Below, piece by piece: positions 34,708-44,673 of a DNA stretch of 64,000 nucleotides. Positions within the stretch are counted from its first letter, which is position 1, and every line of letters starts with the position of its first letter. The translations under genes and the position numbers were made by a program. Source of the DNA: Gammaproteobacteria bacterium (lineage in GTDB: Bacteria; Pseudomonadota; Gammaproteobacteria; Burkholderiales; Burkholderiaceae_B); NCBI GenBank assembly GCA_030832095.1, contig JAURJT010000039.1, forward strand, positions 1-64,000, given 5' to 3'. The notes beneath the pieces are model-generated. The model did no database searches. It had not been told where the DNA came from and worked only from the letters and a program-made list of their open reading frames with translations.

Positions 34708-34745
34708 AAAAAACCTTTCTCTGCCTGACAGAGAAAGGTTTTTTT
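34708..34745. terminator. bidirectional intrinsic terminator
   Basis: A sixteen-base perfect stem, AAAAAACCTTTCTCTG with CAGAGAAAGGTTTTTT, around a five-base loop (CCTGA). A-run and T-run flank it, so it works in both directions between convergent genes. Confidence 0.9.
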
Positions 34746-34803
34746 GCGATTGACTCAAGCTTTATATCGCCGAGGCTATGTACCAGTCACCGGCGGCTAA
34801 GTT

Positions 34804-35799
34804 TTAATCCGATTTAGCACCAGACGCGCGTGCCACCACACCCCAACGATCGGTCTCTTTTTGCAGAAACTCGCCAAAGGCTTTAGGTGAGGATTGCACG
34901 AACGGTTCAACACCGACCTTGCGCATCGCCTCAACTAATTCAGGCGAACTGGCCGCCCGAGCAAGAGCCGCGTAAAGCTTATCAACGATTGGCTGAGGTG
35001 TTTTAGCAGGTGCCATCACGCCAAACCAGTTAAACGCCAAAATCTCAGGGTAACCCTGCTCAACCGACGTCAAAGTATTTGGCAACAACACAGCACGCTG
35101 TGTATTGGTAATCGCGATTGCGCGCAGTCGACCGTCTTGCACAAGCGGGTACAGCGGGGGCAGGTCGACAATAATGCCGTCAACGTGCGCGCCCAATAAG
35201 TCAGTAATAGCTGGCCCCGCACCCTTATAGGGTACGTGAACAATATCGCCACTACCCGCCGCCGTGCGCAGCAGTTCGATTGCCAAGTGTGGCAGCCCAC
35301 CACTACCTGATGACGAAATGGTGACACGACGTGTTTTTGATAAATCGATCAACTCTTTTAACGATTTGGCCGGCACGGAGGGATGAATCGCCAACAACTC
35401 TGGTGTTTGCGCAATCGTCGTGATGCCCACTAAATCTTTTAAGGTATTGAAAGGAATTTTTGCGAACGTGTGCGGGCTAATCACGAGAGGGCTCGCGCTC
35501 GCAACGGTAATGGTGTAGCCATCTGGTGCAGCTTTAGCCACAAAATCAGTACCAATCAATCCATTACTGCCAGACTTATTCACAACGACAACCGATTGAC
35601 CCAGGATCTCGGTTAACTTTGGAGCAAACAATCGCGCCACAATGTCATTTGATCCCCCTGGTGGGAAACCCACAACCAAGGAAATCGATTTGTTAGGATA
35701 GTCTTGAGCTTGAACCAGCCCGCCGACCGAACACAAGGCAATCATCGCCACTGCCGAACTTTTAAACAAACGGGTGACACGTTTTAACAAAATATTCAT
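34804..35799 (-). CDS. Bug/TTT-family periplasmic solute receptor
   Basis: A 331-residue Bug protein. The open frame extends to 35955, but ATG 35799 has a GAGGTG ribosome site and starts a proper signal peptide (M-N-I-L-L-K-R ... V-Q-A-Q), so I use it. The ligand loop reads V-V-G-F-P-P-G-G-S-N-D-I-V-A-R. It follows the metallo-hydrolase gene by 130 bases on the same strand; the same order of hydrolase then receptor recurs at 42600-40768, and both copies probably serve related substrates. Confidence 0.9.
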   Translation of the reverse strand: MNILLKRVTRLFKSSAVAMIALCSVGGLVQAQDYPNKSISLVVGFPPGGSNDIVARLFAPKLTEILGQSVVVVNKSGSNGLIGTDFVAKAAPDGYTITVASASPLVISPHTFAKIPFNTLKDLVGITTIAQTPELLAIHPSVPAKSLKELIDLSKTRRVTISSSGSGGLPHLAIELLRTAAGSGDIVHVPYKGAGPAITDLLGAHVDGIIVDLPPLYPLVQDGRLRAIAITNTQRAVLLPNTLTSVEQGYPEILAFNWFGVMAPAKTPQPIVDKLYAALARAASSPELVEAMRKVGVEPFVQSSPKAFGEFLQKETDRWGVVARASGAKSD

Positions 35800-35929
35800 A
35801 GCACACCTCAAAAAACAATTAAGCAACGGATATGACGCTACACACCAAACGGCAAGACGACTAAAAAAACATACGTACTCGCCCAAAAACATTCTTCGAC
35901 AACACTGACTGACGTCAATCTTAAAACTC

Positions 35930-36739
35930 TTAGTAGGCAATCGGCTCAAGATCAAGTCGCATTGCGATCCCGGTTAACGCCTCAGATACAGCGGGATAAC
36001 GATGCACCACTAAAGGATCATGGCCAGGTACCACGTGACGTGGTGACTGCGCTAGCGCCACCAAGCGTTCGTAGCCTTCGATGGCCTGGCCCAGGTGATA
36101 GACCAGATGAAAGCAACGCTTTTGCTCAAAATGCTCGTAGTAATGACTGGCGTCTGAGGCAAGCACTACCCAACCCCTAGCAGTATGGACTCGCACCACT
36201 TGCATGCCGGCAGTATGCCCACCAATTTTATGCACACTGATCCCCGGTGCAATCGTCGCATCCCCTTGGTGAAAAATCACGCGATCTTTGTAAACCAGTC
36301 GAATCATGCCAGCAACGTGATCCACTTCAAACGCACGACTGAAACGCTCGCAGCACATGAGGCGACCAGTCGCAAACGCCATTTCATCGTCTTGCAAGTG
36401 AAACTTGGCAATCGGGAACTCATCAAACGTACCCACATGATCGTTATGCAAATGCGTGATCACGATTTCAGCAATGTCTTTAGTGTCAATGCCGAGCAGT
36501 TTCAAAGCATCGGCCGGTCGGCGCAGCAATGTCCGGTGGCGCTTATCCGCCATGTCCTGATTGAACCCGGTATCAACCAAAACCAAGCGTTGCCCATCAC
36601 GTATCACCCAAAGGTAATAATCCATGGGCATTGGCACATCGTGGGGGTCTCCTCCCACGAAATGATCAGGTCTGCGACCCTCTCGGGTTGCATACTTTAA
36701 GGCGATGACCTCATAACAAGGTAAGTTCGATTGATTCAT
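35930..36739 (-). CDS. MBL-fold metallo-hydrolase (lactonase-like), copy 1
   Basis: A 269-residue metallo-beta-lactamase-fold hydrolase with H96-L-H98-N-D100-H101 and the later ligands in G-G-H-T-A-G, A-S-D-A-S-H-Y and V-P-G-H-D-P, the two-zinc pattern of N-acyl-homoserine lactonases and other lactonases. No signal peptide. About 60% of its visible motifs are shared word for word with the protein at 41776-42600 (for example D-H-F-V-G-G-D-P-H-D and P-M-P-M-D-Y), so the two are close paralogs. A lactone or ester intermediate of the local pathway is the likely substrate. Confidence 0.85.
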   Translation of the reverse strand: MNQSNLPCYEVIALKYATREGRRPDHFVGGDPHDVPMPMDYYLWVIRDGQRLVLVDTGFNQDMADKRHRTLLRRPADALKLLGIDTKDIAEIVITHLHNDHVGTFDEFPIAKFHLQDDEMAFATGRLMCCERFSRAFEVDHVAGMIRLVYKDRVIFHQGDATIAPGISVHKIGGHTAGMQVVRVHTARGWVVLASDASHYYEHFEQKRCFHLVYHLGQAIEGYERLVALAQSPRHVVPGHDPLVVHRYPAVSEALTGIAMRLDLEPIAY

Positions 36740-36775
36740 TATTGCGACCCAATCATCAATTCAACCTCTCAAACA

Positions 36776-38146
36776 TCAGACCCCAACCTTAGAGGTGAGC
36801 TTCATCAATTCACCAACATTCTGGCAGTTTTCGATTGAAGCGACCGCAGCGGCGATTTCGCCAGCGCGCTTAGCCCCTAGCACTGGTATCACCAGACTTT
36901 CGAATTTGCCGCGCAATTCATCATCACTCATTGAATTTTGAATAGAGCCTTTTGGGTAATCAATTTGCGAGACAAATTTAGAACCGTCGTCCATCACCAT
37001 CGTCATCAAACATGACACGCCGCGCGGCAGCGAATCATCCACCGTAATATTGACCAGATCAGTCAAACGGATCAATTCAGCTTCGCCCAAGCGTGCATCG
37101 TTATATTGAGCAAACAACGCCTGGCCATCCAACAAGGCAACAGCCACTGAGTAAGGCAAACTGACTTGCGCTTCGTGATAAGTCTGAGGACGCTTGTTTT
37201 GATGATAAAGCGCCCAATCCGAATGGCGCGCCATTTCAATCGTCTTGATACGCTTTAAATCAGGCGTATGCTTGCGCCGAATTTCAAGCGCGCAGTCAAT
37301 CGCGTTATGAATCGGACGAGCACACGAGTAAGGCTTAAATTCAATATCGAGTTGATAGGGCTGCGCAAAATCTTTTACCAACTGTGTCGGATCGCTTTTA
37401 TCTGTGAAGGCGGCTAAAAAGCCACGCTCGCCTTCAAAAATCGTTGCTGCACCGGTAAAGCCCAGACCCGCCATCGTGGCGGCCGTCACGCCATTACGTG
37501 CAGCGGGGCCAGGATTAAAACGCTTTTGCATTGAGGGGCCGTACATCTCCATCAATCCAGACGCTGAGGCGCCCGCCATCCCAAGGGCAGACACCATTTG
37601 CTCTGCCGACAAGCCCTGTAATTTTGCCGCAGCAATGGTTGCACCAAAGACCCCGGTCGTTGGCGTGGTGTGAAAGCCACGGTTACGTAGCGAGGAGTTT
37701 GCAGCTTTACTCAAACGCTCCATCATTTCGCAACCAGCTGCAAGTGCCGTTAAGAGGTCTTTGCCGCTTGCACCCACTTGCTCGGCCGTCGCCAATGCTG
37801 AGGAATAGACAGGCGGGCTGAAGTGAAACAGAGCCAGCACATCGATATCGTCAAGCTCAATGCTATGCGAAGAAATTGCATTGGCAAAGGCCGCCTGCAT
37901 CGCGGGGACGCGAGCATCACCACCAATCAGTGTGGACTCTGCGTGCCCGCCGGTAATCGCAGCAAACCTACGGGCAACCTGACCACTTTCACTTTGGCTA
38001 CCCGAGATGGCAACACCCAAATAATCAAGCAATAAACGCTTGACAGATTTTTTTGTCGCCTCGGTCAAGTGCGCATAGTCAAATTTTTTGAAATGTGCGG
38101 CTAATTGATCGGCCAAAGTATTCGAAGATGCTGAAGTGTGTTTCAT
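36776..38146 (-). CDS. MmgE/PrpD-family protein
   Basis: A 456-residue member of the family that includes 2-methylcitrate dehydratase and cis-aconitate decarboxylase. It has the N-terminal helical domain, the central F-H-T-T-P-T-T-G-V-F-G-A motif (around 155-166) and K-P-Y-S-C-A-R-P-I-H-N-A-I-D (about 280). Family members add or remove water or carboxyl groups on tricarboxylic acids or related acids. Substrate unknown; adjacent Bug receptors suggest a carboxylic acid taken up from outside. A-rich spacer of 156 bases separates it from the next MmgE/PrpD gene. Confidence 0.85.
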   Translation of the reverse strand: MKHTSASSNTLADQLAAHFKKFDYAHLTEATKKSVKRLLLDYLGVAISGSQSESGQVARRFAAITGGHAESTLIGGDARVPAMQAAFANAISSHSIELDDIDVLALFHFSPPVYSSALATAEQVGASGKDLLTALAAGCEMMERLSKAANSSLRNRGFHTTPTTGVFGATIAAAKLQGLSAEQMVSALGMAGASASGLMEMYGPSMQKRFNPGPAARNGVTAATMAGLGFTGAATIFEGERGFLAAFTDKSDPTQLVKDFAQPYQLDIEFKPYSCARPIHNAIDCALEIRRKHTPDLKRIKTIEMARHSDWALYHQNKRPQTYHEAQVSLPYSVAVALLDGQALFAQYNDARLGEAELIRLTDLVNITVDDSLPRGVSCLMTMVMDDGSKFVSQIDYPKGSIQNSMSDDELRGKFESLVIPVLGAKRAGEIAAAVASIENCQNVGELMKLTSKVGV

Positions 38147-38302
38147 TTTATTTCAGGACATGCCTGCTCAAAGATTAAAAGTTAAAAGCTAAAAAATAAA
38201 AGCAAAAATAAAAGAATCAAGTTACCAAATTAAACCGCAAACGGTCACTGTTAGATTACTGGTTGCGTCTATTTATACGAATCAAACATACGCTTGGGAT
38301 CG

Positions 38303-39706
38303 CTAAGCGTTACGGGCGGCGGCCAACAGATTAAACAGCTCAGAGGTGTCGTCCAGGCGATCTAATTGCGCGATCAACGCAATGGTGCGATCGATATTCT
38401 TGGCGCTCAAACATGATTCAACAACGTTGCGAAACTTGTAGACCACATCCTCGTGCGACAAGGGGTTTTCAGGGCTGCCGCGTCGGTTTAGGATCTCGTG
38501 CTTGAACGTGCGGCCATCACGCGTTGTAACCTTAACGCGTGCAGCATGCCGGTAGGCTGCTCCCATGGCTTCGATGTCTCGATCAATACTCGCTTCAATC
38601 CGAGTAATGAAATCCATAATCTTAGGGTCTGCCAAGCGATCTTCAGCGTATTGAGCAACAAACGCCTTGCCATCAAAGCCAATCACAGCAATGCCATAAA
38701 ACAAATTCATTTGTGCCGCAGTCACCCCTTGAGCCTTGTACTCCCACGCGCAATGTGTGTAAGTCATCGGACTCATCCCGATTTCAACCTTGCTGAGGTC
38801 ATCGGGCGTTAACTGGTGCGAGTTAAGCAGATACGCGAAAGCATCTAACGCCGAGTGGATACTCGTCACACAGGCGTGTGGCTTGTATCCCACCTTACCC
38901 GTTTCCCAGACGACGCCAAGATCCTCAGTCAGGCGACTGGCATTGGGCTTATCAGAATATGAACTGAGGTAACCGCCATAGCCGGCCTCGAGTACGTCAC
39001 TAATGCCGGTGAAATCGCGCTGCGCCAGATAAGCAGAATAGACTCCACTTTGCGCCGCACGACCAGAATGAAAGCGTTTCACCATGGCGCCCTCTTGGGC
39101 CGCCATCAAACCACCGGCTTGCGAGCCGACAATCCCGAGCGCGTGTTGCATCCGGGGGGCGTTGAGTTTTAGCATCTTGGCAGCAGAGGCCGCAGCCACG
39201 AACGCACCCGAGGTACCCTGCGGATGAAAGCCACGGAAGAACAACCCCATGGTCGCTGCATTGCCCACGCGCGTCCCAATCTCATAGCCAGTGGTCATCG
39301 CGGTCAAAAGTGTTTTTCCGCTCGCACCAGCCGCCTGCTCGGCCAACGCCACCACGACGGGCGTTGCAATCGAACCCGCGTGAACAATTGATTCTTTATG
39401 AATATCGTCGAGCTCAAACGCATGACCCGCCGTTGCATTCACCAACACCGCACCAGCCACTGAGGTTTTTTTACCAGTACCAAAAATCGAAGCCACTGGG
39501 CGAGCCTCCTCAGCTTCGATCATGGCTTGAACGCGCTGGGTCCAAGGCAAAGTTGCACCAAATAAACAACAACCAACGCTGTCTAAAAAACTGGTCTTCA
39601 TGCGGTCAATCACTTCCGCAGGTATCGCTGTGTACTCAATGCCGGCAGCAAACTCTGCGAGTTTTTGCGTGGCACCAGGCAATAAAGATTGAGGGTGGCT
39701 ATCCAT
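38303..39706 (-). CDS. MmgE/PrpD-family protein
   Basis: A 467-residue paralog of the protein downstream. The family motif reads F-H-P-Q-G-T-S-G-A-F-V-A-A, and K-P-H-A-C-V-T-S-I-H-S-A-L-D replaces the K-P-Y-S-C segment of the first copy, so the active-site neighbourhood differs and the two may act on different isomers or successive intermediates. ATG 39706 is preceded by an ACGAGAC element. It follows a Bug receptor gene by 48 bases. Confidence 0.85.
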   Translation of the reverse strand: MDSHPQSLLPGATQKLAEFAAGIEYTAIPAEVIDRMKTSFLDSVGCCLFGATLPWTQRVQAMIEAEEARPVASIFGTGKKTSVAGAVLVNATAGHAFELDDIHKESIVHAGSIATPVVVALAEQAAGASGKTLLTAMTTGYEIGTRVGNAATMGLFFRGFHPQGTSGAFVAAASAAKMLKLNAPRMQHALGIVGSQAGGLMAAQEGAMVKRFHSGRAAQSGVYSAYLAQRDFTGISDVLEAGYGGYLSSYSDKPNASRLTEDLGVVWETGKVGYKPHACVTSIHSALDAFAYLLNSHQLTPDDLSKVEIGMSPMTYTHCAWEYKAQGVTAAQMNLFYGIAVIGFDGKAFVAQYAEDRLADPKIMDFITRIEASIDRDIEAMGAAYRHAARVKVTTRDGRTFKHEILNRRGSPENPLSHEDVVYKFRNVVESCLSAKNIDRTIALIAQLDRLDDTSELFNLLAAARNA

Positions 39707-39754
39707 AGTCTCGTTTTGAATCGTTAAAAAATGAAAATGAAAAAAATTGGCTCG

Positions 39755-40720
39755 TTACTCGGTCTTCAACCCGGCTTGCTTCACAATGGCACTCCACTTG
39801 GTCACCTCACCTGCAACCAGAGCCCCCCACGCCTCGGGCGTGTTGGGACCGCTCACCGGATCAAAGCCAACATCAACCATCTGTTTCATAAAAACAGGAT
39901 CTTTGACAATTGCAACGATCTCGCGATTCAAACGGCCAATAATTGGCTTAGGTGTTGCGGCTGGCGCGTACACGCCACTCCATTGCAAGGTTTGAAAACC
40001 GCTCACTCCCGATTCGGCAATTGTTGGAAACTCAGGCAAAGAGTTTGAGCGACGATCATCACCAATACCCAATACTCTCAAAGAGCCGGCTCGTACGTGA
40101 GGCAGAGGTGCCGCCGCACCGCTCATCGACAACTCAACCTGCCCCCCTAACAAGTCATTCAGCATGGGTCCTGAGCCGCGGTAAGGCACATGGACAATAT
40201 CGGTTTTGGTCAGTATCTTGAAAAGCTCCATGGGCAGTGCGTTGGCATTTGAACTCGCGCCGTAAGAGAGTTTTCCTGGATGCGCATGCGCATGGTCAAT
40301 GAGTTGTTGGACAGACTGGATCGGCACCTTAGCGTTGACGAGTAACAACACCTGCTGGTTAGCCGTTTGCGCAATTGGCGCCAGATCGCGCGCAGAGTTA
40401 TACGCCATTTTTTTACCAAAGGCCACGTTGTAGGCTTGGCTTGTGCCATCGATCAGCAAGGTATAGCCGTCAGGCGTCGCCTTAGCGACAACATCAGTGC
40501 CGATGCTGCCGTCAGACCCGGGGCGATTTTCGATGACGACCGCCACCCCCAAAGAGTCAGACAGTCGACGGCCGAGCATGCGTCCTAAAATATCAGTGCC
40601 CCCACCCGGCGTGTAAGGCACCACCAGTTTGATGGGCTTAGTCGGCCACGCAGCCTCTTGGGCTTGCGCTGGTAAAGAGGCTAAACAGGCCACTAGAGCC
40701 ATGAATATTTTGAAACTCAT
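39755..40720 (-). CDS. Bug/TTT-family periplasmic solute receptor
   Basis: A 321-residue Bug protein, signal peptide 1-20 (ending A-Q-A-Q), loop V-V-P-Y-T-P-G-G-G-T-D-I-L-G-R. It is one of two receptors in tandem (47 bases apart), upstream of an MmgE/PrpD gene. Sequence differs from its neighbour through most of the ligand loops, so it is not a recent tandem copy. Confidence 0.9.
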   Translation of the reverse strand: MSFKIFMALVACLASLPAQAQEAAWPTKPIKLVVPYTPGGGTDILGRMLGRRLSDSLGVAVVIENRPGSDGSIGTDVVAKATPDGYTLLIDGTSQAYNVAFGKKMAYNSARDLAPIAQTANQQVLLLVNAKVPIQSVQQLIDHAHAHPGKLSYGASSNANALPMELFKILTKTDIVHVPYRGSGPMLNDLLGGQVELSMSGAAAPLPHVRAGSLRVLGIGDDRRSNSLPEFPTIAESGVSGFQTLQWSGVYAPAATPKPIIGRLNREIVAIVKDPVFMKQMVDVGFDPVSGPNTPEAWGALVAGEVTKWSAIVKQAGLKTE

Positions 40721-40767
40721 ACGTTTTTTAATCTCATCATCGAGCTACGGTGCATCTATACACTCGC

Positions 40768-41733
40768 TTACTCAATCACCGTACCAGACGCCTTAATCAG
40801 AGCCGCCCATTTTTTGTATTCTTCATCTAAAAACGCTTTGGCTTTAGCTGAATCACCATTGATGATGTTCACCCCCGCGGCTTGAACTCTGTCGCGCAAA
40901 TCAGGCATTTGCAATACGTTCGACAGTTGCGTTTGCATAAAAGACACCACATTCGCTGGCAGATTTGCAGGGCCTAGCACCATGTACCAGGTTGTCGAGG
41001 CGTAACCTTTGACGCCGGCTTCTTCTATGGTGGGCATATCCTTAGCGATCGTTGAACGCGTCACACCGGTCTGGCCCAAGGCAACTACGCGACCATCGCG
41101 CACATAAGGCATGCTCTCCGAAATCGGCAACATCGTCACATCGACTTCTCCAGACATCACATCCACCAAAGCTGGGCCACCGCCACGATAAGGAATATGC
41201 AAATATTGCATGCCTGTCATATGACGCAATACGTCCATCGCCAGATGCGATGAACTGCCGTTGCCAGAACTCGCAAAGCGAATGGCGTCTGGCTTGGTCT
41301 TGCCCATTGCAACCAAATCATTAATCGACTTGATCGGTAACTTAGCATTTGCCAACAACACCAAAGGCGCTTCGCCAATCAAGGCAATCGGCGTGAAATC
41401 TTCAATCTTGAAATTAACCTTTTTATATAAGCTTGGGTTAATCGCAATACCCGGTGTACTAAATAGCAGCGTGTAACCATCTGGCTTGGCAGAGGCCGTT
41501 GCGGCAAAGGCGATATTGCCCCCCGCACCTGTTCGGTTTTCAACGACGAACTGTTTGCCCGTGACGTCACTGAGCTTTTGCATGACCAGGCGGCCAACAA
41601 TATCAGCACTGCCGCCAGGTGGAAATCCAACGAACACCTGCACCGGACGCACTGGATAGTCTTGCGCAGACGCTGATGCAAAAAAACCTAAGCACAAGAT
41701 TGCTGCAGCCGAAAGAAAAGTGAATCGTTTCAT
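40768..41733 (-). CDS. Bug/TTT-family periplasmic solute receptor
   Basis: A 321-residue Bug protein with signal peptide (residues 1-23, ending A-S-A-Q) and loop F-V-G-F-P-P-G-G-S-A-D-I-V-G-R, the same G-F-P-P-G-G-S variant as the receptor at 34804-35799. Both of these follow a paralogous MBL hydrolase, which supports module duplication. It lies 42 bases after the hydrolase gene. Confidence 0.9.
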   Translation of the reverse strand: MKRFTFLSAAAILCLGFFASASAQDYPVRPVQVFVGFPPGGSADIVGRLVMQKLSDVTGKQFVVENRTGAGGNIAFAATASAKPDGYTLLFSTPGIAINPSLYKKVNFKIEDFTPIALIGEAPLVLLANAKLPIKSINDLVAMGKTKPDAIRFASSGNGSSSHLAMDVLRHMTGMQYLHIPYRGGGPALVDVMSGEVDVTMLPISESMPYVRDGRVVALGQTGVTRSTIAKDMPTIEEAGVKGYASTTWYMVLGPANLPANVVSFMQTQLSNVLQMPDLRDRVQAAGVNIINGDSAKAKAFLDEEYKKWAALIKASGTVIE

Positions 41734-41775
41734 GAGATACCCTTTATCGCGATTTAAAAATTTGAATACGTGAAA

Positions 41776-42600
41776 TTAATACGTCGGATCTGCATCCAGT
41801 TGGACCGCAATCCCCTCAAGCGCCTTCGAGACCGCAGGATAGCGCTGCATCACTAACGGATCGTGCCCAGGCACGATGTGTTGTAGTGAGTCAGCTAATT
41901 TTTCGAGCTTGCCATAACCTTCAACGGCTTCAGCCACGTTAAACATCGTGGTAAAGACACGTTTCTTTTCGAAATGTTCGTAATAGTGGCTTGTATCAGA
42001 CGCCAATACCACCCAACCACGGCGCGTCCAGACACGCACACATTGCACGCCGTGCGTGTGACCGCCGATCCGATGAATCGAGACGCCAGGTGCTAACTCA
42101 GCTTCGCCTGCATAAAAGCTCACACGGTCTTTGTAAACCATACGCACCATGCCAACCACCTCATCAACCTCGTAGCCATGGTTGAACTGCTTGTGTCGCA
42201 TATGGCGACCTGTCGCATAGGCCATCTCATCATCCTGCAAATGAAATTGCGCAATGGGAAAGCTGTCAAAGGTTCCTACATGGTCATAGTGCAAGTGCGT
42301 GATGATCACGTCTTTCACTTGATTGACATCTACGCCAATTGCAGCGAGCCCTTCCGCCGGTGTACGCAACAATGTGCGCCCACGCTTGGCGGCCACTTCT
42401 GCACCAAAGCCCGTATCCACAACAAAAGTGTGCTGCGCATTACGTACCACCCAAACAAAATAATCCATCGGCATCGGGCCATCGTGAGGGTCTCCGCCGA
42501 TAAAATGATTTTTACGCAGCGCCTCTCGCGTGGCGTAACGCACGGCGAACACTTCATAGGTTGGCAAGCCGCTCGGGCTGCCCGTCTGGCTGTTGGTCAT
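41776..42600 (-). CDS. MBL-fold metallo-hydrolase (lactonase-like), copy 2
   Basis: A 274-residue zinc hydrolase with H102-L-H104-Y-D106-H107 and downstream ligands in G-G-H-T-H-G, A-S-D-T-S-H-Y and V-P-G-H-D-P. It is a paralog of the protein at 35930-36739. Its ATG overlaps the stop of the flavin oxidoreductase gene by four bases, so the two are translated together and probably act on the same substrate, perhaps opening a lactone formed or reduced by the oxidoreductase. Confidence 0.85.
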   Translation of the reverse strand: MTNSQTGSPSGLPTYEVFAVRYATREALRKNHFIGGDPHDGPMPMDYFVWVVRNAQHTFVVDTGFGAEVAAKRGRTLLRTPAEGLAAIGVDVNQVKDVIITHLHYDHVGTFDSFPIAQFHLQDDEMAYATGRHMRHKQFNHGYEVDEVVGMVRMVYKDRVSFYAGEAELAPGVSIHRIGGHTHGVQCVRVWTRRGWVVLASDTSHYYEHFEKKRVFTTMFNVAEAVEGYGKLEKLADSLQHIVPGHDPLVMQRYPAVSKALEGIAVQLDADPTY

Positions 42601-44588
42601 ACTCTTCGTCCAGAAAAAGGTTGTTGATCAATCCCGAGGGCTACCATCCAGCCATCGCGAATCGCAGATAAAAAATCGCCGGGCGTATGGCAGTCACCGA
42701 CCCGAGCATAAGGCACACCGGCTTGCTCAATGGCAGCAACGACATCGATGTTTGAGCGCGGTCCATTCGCAAAAATCAGCACTTGTCCGATAGGCAATCG
42801 CGTAGAAGCTGACTGACCAAGCTTGACCTTCAAATGTCGATCGCTCAGACTTTCGATGCGGCATTGTGTGATCACCCGCACGCCGGCCGCAGCAATACGC
42901 TCAAGTAATTCGAATTTATTGTTGCGCGCCATGCCATTGGCGGCAGTCGCTTGCATTTCAAGCACCTGAATATCGCAACCTGTCAGACGCAACAAGTCAG
43001 CGACTTCGACACCCACCATACCACCACCAATAACAGTCACCGACGTGCCTGGCGCGATACGCTCGGGCGAGATAAACACGTCCCAAGCATGCATCACCGC
43101 GATATCGCTCGCAAGAGCACTGGTGTCAATTGGAGCCTCTCTAGGCACAGAGCCCGTTGCCACCACGACAAAGTCTGGCTTAAACGCCTTGATCATTGCC
43201 GCGTCTGCATCAATGCCACATTTGACCGGCACCTTCATTTCCATCAACTGTGACCAGCGATAATCCCAAACCGGTTGAACCTCAGTCTTATCGGGTGCTG
43301 CGACGGCCAAATGAATTTGCCCCCCCACTCGTTGCGCTTTTTCCCAAATCTCAACTTCATGACCACGCCCACGTGCGACGCGGGCGGCTTCAATGCCAGC
43401 AACCCCAGCCCCCAACACCAAGACTCGTTTGCGTGATGTTTGAGGCGGTGCAAACAATTGCGGTTCGGCAAACTCGAGAGCTTCGAATTCTGTACCGACC
43501 ATTGGGTTCTGAACACAGGACACATCTTTTTCAAGCGTTAAACGTTCAAAACAGACATTGCAGGCAATACATTCACGTATAGGTGCCTTGACCTCACCAA
43601 AGGCTTTGAGTGCCCAATGCGGGTCTGCATACAACGCGCGCCCCACCGATACAAAATCAGCACTGCCACTGGCGAGCACCGCTTCAGCGTCTGCTGGCGT
43701 CACAATACGGCCGGCTACAAAAACTGGCACCTTCACAGCCTCTTTAATCGGCTTGGCAACAGGGGCCAGACAGCCGCGCGCAAACGATGGTGGTTGGATG
43801 CAATACTTTGACAATTGCGGGCTCTCATTGCTGCCCCCCGAGAGATCAATCGCATCGGCTCCTGCCTGCTCAACAGCCTGAGCCAGAGCAATAATCTCAT
43901 CTTGGGTATAACCGCCCTCGACAAACTCGCTTGCGCTCAACCGCACGACCAAGCACAAATCAGGCAATGCTTGTTTGACGCGATCAATCGTTTCAAGCAG
44001 CATGCGCATCCGATTTGCCAACGTGCCACCATACTGGTCGGTGCGTTGATTGACCCGCTCAGTAAAGAACTGTTGAAACAAATAGCCGTTACCGGCATGG
44101 ATTTCGACGCCGTCATAGCCTGCGAGCCACAGACGGCGCGCGGCTGCAACGAATAAACCCTGTAGCTCATGGATCTCTGTGACGCGCAACGCTCTCACTG
44201 CGTCACCGGTGTTAGGATTGATCCAGTCACTTGGACCAACAGGCTCCATATTGAGTACAGCCCGGCGCAGCAACGCACCGCGGTGGTTAATTTGACCAAA
44301 CACATGACTGCCGTGATCTTTGATGCCCTGCACCAATCGGGCCAGTCCTGGAATAAAGCGGTCGTGATAACAACACAATGAATTGTGGTGCGAGCGCGCC
44401 GTCTCGGTCACGATCATGGCCTCAGTCATAATCATGGCAACTCCACCACGCGCGCGCTCGGCGTAATACTCGCAGTCGCGCTGGGTCGACAGTCCGTCAG
44501 TGGTGCTGTAATTCGTCCCCATCGGCGCCATGACGATGCGGTTCTTTAAACGCAGATTGCCGATCTGGCCCGGTTGTTGCAACAACAT
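42597..44588 (-). CDS. NADH:flavin oxidoreductase, 2,4-dienoyl-CoA reductase-like (FMN/4Fe-4S/FAD)
   Basis: A 663-residue three-part enzyme. An N-terminal old-yellow-enzyme barrel (1-340, with N-R-I-V-M-A-P-M and H-A-G-N-G-Y-L-F-Q-Q-F) is followed by a cysteine cluster (C-I-A-C-N-V-C-F-E-R-L and a fourth cysteine in V-S-C-V-Q-N-P) for a 4Fe-4S centre, then an FAD/NAD(P) domain (V-L-V-L-G-A-G-V-A-G and V-T-V-I-G-G-G-M-V-G). This is the FadH/trimethylamine dehydrogenase layout. It reduces an activated double bond or demethylates an amine; context with lactonase-like and PrpD proteins favours the former. Confidence 0.87.
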   Translation of the reverse strand: MLLQQPGQIGNLRLKNRIVMAPMGTNYSTTDGLSTQRDCEYYAERARGGVAMIMTEAMIVTETARSHHNSLCCYHDRFIPGLARLVQGIKDHGSHVFGQINHRGALLRRAVLNMEPVGPSDWINPNTGDAVRALRVTEIHELQGLFVAAARRLWLAGYDGVEIHAGNGYLFQQFFTERVNQRTDQYGGTLANRMRMLLETIDRVKQALPDLCLVVRLSASEFVEGGYTQDEIIALAQAVEQAGADAIDLSGGSNESPQLSKYCIQPPSFARGCLAPVAKPIKEAVKVPVFVAGRIVTPADAEAVLASGSADFVSVGRALYADPHWALKAFGEVKAPIRECIACNVCFERLTLEKDVSCVQNPMVGTEFEALEFAEPQLFAPPQTSRKRVLVLGAGVAGIEAARVARGRGHEVEIWEKAQRVGGQIHLAVAAPDKTEVQPVWDYRWSQLMEMKVPVKCGIDADAAMIKAFKPDFVVVATGSVPREAPIDTSALASDIAVMHAWDVFISPERIAPGTSVTVIGGGMVGVEVADLLRLTGCDIQVLEMQATAANGMARNNKFELLERIAAAGVRVITQCRIESLSDRHLKVKLGQSASTRLPIGQVLIFANGPRSNIDVVAAIEQAGVPYARVGDCHTPGDFLSAIRDGWMVALGIDQQPFSGRRV

Positions 44589-44673
44589 AAGTCACCCTCT
44601 CGCCTCGCCTGAAATTTGCGCGACGTTGTCTCTGCCTCGAAAAAGCGAGGTCTGTTATCGATCTTCAGCCCGT

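Noticed and set aside
36776-38146. True 2-methylcitrate dehydratase (prpD)
   Set aside because: No prpB/prpC neighbours, three divergent family members in the window, and context of Bug receptors argue against the methylcitrate cycle.
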